Assembly (NCBI RefSeq): GCF_030248535.1
Contig: NZ_JAHGAJ010000040.1
Span: 1-64,000, forward strand
DNA: 64,000 nt
Reading direction: 5' to 3'
From: Vibrio sp. D404a
GTDB lineage: Bacteria > Pseudomonadota > Gammaproteobacteria > Enterobacterales > Vibrionaceae
Shown: piece by piece, positions 62,977 to 64,000 of the stretch
How positions within the stretch are numbered: the stretch's first letter is position 1
Layout of the letters: every line of letters starts with the position of its first letter
Position numbers and translations under genes: made by a program
Notes under the pieces: model-generated
Databases searched by the model: none
Seen by the model: only the letters and a program-made list of their open reading frames with translations
What the model was told of the DNA's origin: nothing

Positions 62977-63912
62977 ATGATGCAACAACCGATTATTCAG
63001 GTAAAAAACGTCGTTAAAGAGTTCACTGTTGGCGGTGGGCTAGGCAAGGAAGAGATATTTAGAGCCCTTCACGGAGTCAGCTTTGATCTATACGCAGGTA
63101 AGACACTGGCGCTGGTGGGAGAATCGGGCTGTGGTAAGAGTACGTGTGCTAGGTTGATGACCAAGGTCTATCCTGCAACGGAAGGCGAGATTCTTTTTAA
63201 CGGCCAAGATATCTCCACGCTCAAGAGTCGAAAAGAGATTCTCGATTACCGCAGCAAGGTACAGATGGTGTTCCAAGACCCATTTGGCTCACTCAACCCG
63301 ACCCACACCATCGAGCATCATCTCACGCGTCCACTTAAGATTCACAAGCAGGTCGACTCTAAACAAGCTCTTGAGAACCGCCTCAAGGAGTTGTTGGCTC
63401 TAGTGGAACTTCCTATCGAAACTCTGGCTAAATACCCACATGAGCTCAGTGGGGGCCAAAGACAGCGTGTTAACCTAGCAAGAGCACTTGGTGTCGGTGC
63501 TCAGGTGATCTTAGCCGACGAACCCACCTCGATGCTCGACGTTTCGATTCGACTGGGCGTGCTGAACCTGATGCAGAGAATGAAAAAAGAGCTCGGTATC
63601 GGATTCCTCTACATAACCCATGATTTGGCGACGGCCCACTACATCGCGGAAGAGACCGCAGTGATGTATAAAGGACAGATCGTCGAATGGGGCTCGACAC
63701 AATCGATCCTCACTAACCCACAGCACCCATACACTAAACTGCTGATCTCAGCTGTGCCGGATCCAGATCTTCCATTTGGCGAACTGGTAAAAAATGAACC
63801 AAACTATTCGGTAGATGCCGACCTCGTACGCGAGCGAAGCAGTGTCATTCAGCACAAGGTGAATAAAGTTGCTGAAAACCACTTTGTAAAACATTGGGAT
63901 AGTGTTGCATGA
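62977..63912 (+). CDS. Dpp/Opp-type ABC transporter ATP-binding protein (second of two)
   Basis: The 311-residue ATPase is of the DppF/OppF group: Walker A GESGCGKST, QMVFQDPFGSLNPTHTIEHHL, signature LSGGQRQRVNLARAL, Walker B VILADEPTSMLD and YITHDLATAHYIAEE. It is six bases downstream of the first ATPase and forms a heterodimer with it. Its stop TGA overlaps the ATG of the next gene, so that product belongs to the same system. Confidence 0.93.
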   Translation: MMQQPIIQVKNVVKEFTVGGGLGKEEIFRALHGVSFDLYAGKTLALVGESGCGKSTCARLMTKVYPATEGEILFNGQDISTLKSRKEILDYRSKVQMVFQDPFGSLNPTHTIEHHLTRPLKIHKQVDSKQALENRLKELLALVELPIETLAKYPHELSGGQRQRVNLARALGVGAQVILADEPTSMLDVSIRLGVLNLMQRMKKELGIGFLYITHDLATAHYIAEETAVMYKGQIVEWGSTQSILTNPQHPYTKLLISAVPDPDLPFGELVKNEPNYSVDADLVRERSSVIQHKVNKVAENHFVKHWDSVA

Positions 63913-64000
63913 ATGAACTAGATACTTGGTTAGAGAGCATCGAAAATTGGTATCGATCTCGAAAGCATGATCAAGTAGAGAAGCTCGAAGTGTTGATCTT
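63909..64000 (+). CDS. Start of an unidentified protein (cut by window end)
   Basis: Thirty codons from an ATG overlapping the preceding stop (ATGA) are visible; they begin MNELDTWLESIENWYRSRKH and show an amphipathic, charged helix. This is too little to identify a family. Tight coupling to the Fur-boxed ATPases indicates a functional link. Confidence 0.6.
   Translation, partial: MNELDTWLESIENWYRSRKHDQVEKLEVLI

Noticed and set aside
1-64000. CRISPR arrays, tRNA or rRNA genes, prophage or intact insertion sequences
   Set aside because: No regularly spaced repeats, cloverleaf-like genes, transposase or phage structural proteins were recognised.

Overview
The window reads as chromosomal DNA of a marine gammaproteobacterium, most likely a Vibrio. 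The evidence is the gene repertoire rather than a search: a vemP-secD2-secF2 locus (an arrangement described in Vibrio), a DUF3283 protein, a YeeN-type YebC, and a TyrR-boxed phenylalanine/tyrosine degradation cluster. No rRNA, tRNA, CRISPR array, phage or intact insertion sequence was found.

The left part (1-2.1 kb) is the end of ahpC and all of ahpF. From 2.1 to 24.8 kb lies a catabolic island that encodes a full route from quinate/shikimate-type compounds to pyruvate and oxaloacetate. One TRAP operon (dctP-dctQ-dctM, an AEC permease, a Gfo/Idh/MocA dehydrogenase, quiC1) runs leftward. It is divergent from a LysR regulator that carries two DNA-binding domains. A rightward operon holds a DUF1932 dehydrogenase, ligC, an aldo/keto reductase and galB. 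A leftward operon holds ligK-galD-ligI-ligA-ligB, and divergent from it are a shikimate/quinate dehydrogenase and aroQ. A further rightward operon holds a second, orphan TRAP binding protein, two Gfo/Idh/MocA dehydrogenases and a cupin-like protein. The reactions connect as quinate or shikimate -> 3-dehydroshikimate (dehydrogenase, AroQ) -> protocatechuate (QuiC1) -> 4,5-ring cleavage (LigAB) -> 2-pyrone-4,6-dicarboxylate (LigC) -> 4-oxalomesaconate (LigI) -> tautomer (GalD) -> 4-carboxy-4-hydroxy-2-oxoadipate (GalB) -> pyruvate + oxaloacetate (LigK). A short motif (TTCAA-type inverted repeat followed by TGAATACCCT in its best copies) recurs upstream of the operons and may be the shared operator. 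Between galB and ligB is the wreck of an AraC regulator.

From 24.8 to 34 kb there are small housekeeping or stress genes (OsmC, GFA-type zinc protein, Old Yellow Enzyme with a LysR), a candidate modification-dependent HNH nuclease, an RlmJ-family methyltransferase, and the second SecDF pair preceded by the VemP arrest peptide. From 34 to 44 kb there is an M16 lipoprotein protease and an operon encoding a LytTR two-component system, an FtsX/MacB-type ABC transporter, a LolA-like periplasmic protein and an outer-membrane barrel-like protein; its function is not known. From 44 to 49.6 kb are a DUF1254/DUF1214 protein with a divergent LysR, a 3-hydroxyisobutyrate-dehydrogenase-family gene with its LysR, and small conserved genes.

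From 49.7 to 57.2 kb the genes phhB, phhA, aacS, maiA, fahA, hmgA and hpd form a complete phenylalanine/tyrosine -> fumarate + acetoacetyl-CoA pathway, with near-consensus TyrR boxes at both promoter regions. The right end has a hybrid histidine kinase divergent from a periplasmic binding protein, a NADAR protein, a PA3496-family small protein, and the start of a Fur-boxed ABC transporter operon (two Dpp/Opp-type ATPases) that runs off the window.
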